NCBI RefSeq assembly: GCF_008122505.1
Contig: NZ_VSSB01000001.1
Span: 790,891-854,890 of the forward strand
Length of the DNA: 64,000 nt
Direction: 5' to 3'
DNA from: Agromyces mariniharenae
Lineage (GTDB): Bacteria; Actinomycetota; Actinomycetes; Actinomycetales; Microbacteriaceae
In this document: positions 62,765 to 64,000 of the stretch, one piece after another
Layout of the letters: every line of letters begins with the position of its first letter
How positions within the stretch are numbered: position 1 is the first letter of the stretch
Position numbers and translations under genes: made by a program
The notes under the pieces: generated by a model
What the model was told of the DNA's origin: nothing
Database searches by the model: none
What the model saw: the letters and a program-made list of their open reading frames with translations, nothing else

Positions 62765-63364
62765 ATGAGGCTGATCACCAACACCCAGATCACCGTCGAC
62801 GGCGTGATGCAGGCGAACGGCGGCAACAACCCAGAGTTCGATCCCGGATTCGACCGCGGCGGGTGGGCGCTGCCTCTGGGCGATCAGGAGTCGGTCGACT
62901 ACATCGGCGACTACTACCTGCGTGCCGACGCGTTCCTGTTCGGGCGGCGCACCTATGAGCTGTTCGCCGGCTACTGGGGCGTGCAGGACGACGTCGACAA
63001 CCCGTTCGTGCGCTCGCTGAACTCGCGCCCGAAGTACGTCGCGTCCAACACGATCACCGACCCGCACTGGGCCGACACGACCGTGCTCTCGGGCGACCTC
63101 GAGGCGGCGATCCGCGAGCTCAAGGCCCAGCCGGGCGGCGAGCTGCAGGTGCACGGGAGCGGCCAGCTCATCCGCTGGCTGCTCGAGCACGAGCTCGTCG
63201 ACGAGATGACGCTGATCGTCTTCCCGGTGATCGTCGGCGGCGGCACGCGACTCTTCCCCGAGACGGGCCGCGACTTCGCCCTCGAGCTGCTCGAATCGCG
63301 CACGTTCGAGCCGGGCATCACGGTGCAGACCTACCGGCCGAGCGGACGCCCGCAGTACGCATAG
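62765..63364 (+). CDS. Dihydrofolate reductase/RibD C-terminal family protein
   Basis: The 199-residue protein starts MRLITNTQITVDGVMQANGG and has DAFLFGRRTYELFAGYW, then VASNTI and VHGSGQLIRWLLEHELVDEMTLIVFPVIVGGGTRLFPETG. It is an intact relative of the frameshifted gene at 17078. NADPH-dependent reduction of a pteridine-like or other ring is likely; true DHFR activity is doubtful. AGGAGAGG lies 10 nt upstream. It is followed by a YCII gene, possibly one transcript. Confidence 0.88.
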   Translation: MRLITNTQITVDGVMQANGGNNPEFDPGFDRGGWALPLGDQESVDYIGDYYLRADAFLFGRRTYELFAGYWGVQDDVDNPFVRSLNSRPKYVASNTITDPHWADTTVLSGDLEAAIRELKAQPGGELQVHGSGQLIRWLLEHELVDEMTLIVFPVIVGGGTRLFPETGRDFALELLESRTFEPGITVQTYRPSGRPQYA

Positions 63365-63415
63365 CGGCGGCACGCAGTACACGCAGCGAATGTCCTTGAT
63401 TTCAGGAGGTGTGAG

Positions 63416-63745
63416 ATGCAGTACCTGGTTTCCGTGATCGACGACAAGACCAACTCGGGCACGCCCGAGGAGATGGTCGCGATCGACGAGTTCAACGACC
63501 GCCTCCGCGCGGGTGGCCACTGGGTGTTCGCCGGCGGACTCGCGGCGCCCGAGACGTCGACCGTCATCGACGGACGAGGCGAGAAGCCGGTCTTCACCGA
63601 CGGGCCCTTCATCGAATCGAAGGAGCACATGGCCGGCTTCTGGATCATCGAGGCGCCCGACCTCGACGTCGCGCTCGCGCTCATGGCCGACGGGTCGAGG
63701 GCATGCAACCGGCGGGTCGAGGTGCGGCCGTTCCTGGAGGTGTGA
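63416..63745 (+). CDS. YCII/DGPF-family protein
   Basis: The 109-residue protein has the YCII ferredoxin-like pattern, VFTDGPFIESKEHMAGFWIIEAPDLDVALALMADG. The DGPF motif is diagnostic of the group often found next to ECF sigma factors. AGGAGG precedes the ATG. Function unknown. Confidence 0.88.
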   Translation: MQYLVSVIDDKTNSGTPEEMVAIDEFNDRLRAGGHWVFAGGLAAPETSTVIDGRGEKPVFTDGPFIESKEHMAGFWIIEAPDLDVALALMADGSRACNRRVEVRPFLEV

Positions 63746-63850
63746 GGTCGACGGGCGCGTCTGGCTCGGAGAGGTCGGACGCGCACTATTCCGAATCGAG
63801 CTCGACCCCGACCATGGTGCTACTGAGAGTAGTATTATTGGTCACGAACC

Positions 63851-64000
63851 ATGAGGCAACCGGACCCCGCCAAGCGCCGTCGCACGAACACGTGGGCGTT
63901 CGTCGGGCTGCTCGCCTTCGCCATCCTCGCAGCCGGCTGCACCGGGACGCCGACGCCTCCCGGCGGCCCTGCGTCGTCAGCCTCGGCGCCCACCCTGGAC
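63851..64000 (+). CDS. Lipoprotein, 3' end beyond window
   Basis: The frame from the ATG at 63851 encodes a basic n-region (MRQPDPAKRRRTNT), a hydrophobic core and a lipobox LAAGC, then a Thr/Pro/Ser-rich start of the mature protein. It runs off the window at 64000. A TATTAT -10-like hexamer is at 63833-63838. Identity unknown because only 50 codons are visible. Confidence 0.75.
   Translation, partial: MRQPDPAKRRRTNTWAFVGLLAFAILAAGCTGTPTPPGGPASSASAPTLD

Overview
The window is high-GC DNA packed with genes on both strands. The protein families (ECF41 and SigG-type sigma factors, DUF2510, DUF222-HNH, F420-type Ddn-like oxidoreductase, an HspR/HAIR-type Clp ATPase), frequent leaderless-looking starts, and a strongly over-represented GGATGCCGC/GCGGCATCC motif point to an actinobacterium. 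Microbacteriaceae, near Agromyces or Microbacterium, is the best guess, but this is inferred from style and not from a marker gene. I see no rRNA, tRNA or CRISPR array.

Layout. 1-8.9 kb: a membrane protein behind a CsoR-like operator, a DUF4239 protein, an MFS exporter divergent from an HxlR regulator, a squalene-cyclase-like protein, a four-gene minus-strand operon (ureohydrolase, SnoaL, NCS1 permease, cyclase/formamidase-like) and an MpaB-like oxygenase. 9-18.7 kb: an XRE-cupin regulator divergent from a thioredoxin-reductase-like flavoprotein with a palindromic operator between them, small soluble proteins, a TetR/DHA2-MFS pair, MBL and NYN proteins, a frameshifted RibD-like reductase and a SigG-type sigma factor. 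18.7-23.8 kb: a LacI regulator and a 1296-residue secreted glycoside hydrolase. 24-34 kb: a two-component system, stress and small-molecule proteins, FosX, and two MarR-controlled loci. 34-37 kb: a tightly overlapped operon of a Tes/MJ0619-like radical SAM protein, a small membrane protein, a degenerate Lgt homologue and a DUF2510 protein. 37.2-39.9 kb: a ClpC-type ATPase under a HAIR element. 39.9-48.9 kb: a visibly lower-GC island that starts with a decayed ISL3 transposase. 48.9-64 kb: PadR/AarF, an ECF41 regulon with two divergent promoters, HNH, PRC-barrel, ASCH-SDR, a serine hydrolase, a GAF protein, a zincin, a GH95 alpha-L-fucosidase with inserted CBMs, RibD- and YCII-type proteins and a partial lipoprotein.

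The most interesting region is the island (41129-48602). Nine codirectional genes, mostly overlapping by 1-8 nt, encode a thymidylate synthase-Nmad1 (DUF1599) fusion, a TylF-type methyltransferase, a HMUDK_hel/aGPT-Pplase-type base hypermodification protein, an acyl carrier protein, a second thymidylate-synthase-like protein, an AcpS-type phosphopantetheinyl transferase, an XRE repressor, an ImmA metallopeptidase fused to a chagasin-type cysteine-protease inhibitor, and a papain-like cysteine protease with an intact catalytic tetrad. I read this as a carrier-protein-linked pyrimidine/nucleic-acid modification system coupled to a protease and its inhibitor. A 35-bp palindrome overlaps the ACP start codon in the middle of the cluster. 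The radical SAM/Lgt-like operon is the second candidate for an undescribed pathway, probably lipid chemistry.

Several intergenic gaps hold short tandem arrays (8, 11, 19, 27, about 34 and 36 bp units) or palindromic REP-like elements. One REP-like copy sits in frame inside the clp gene.
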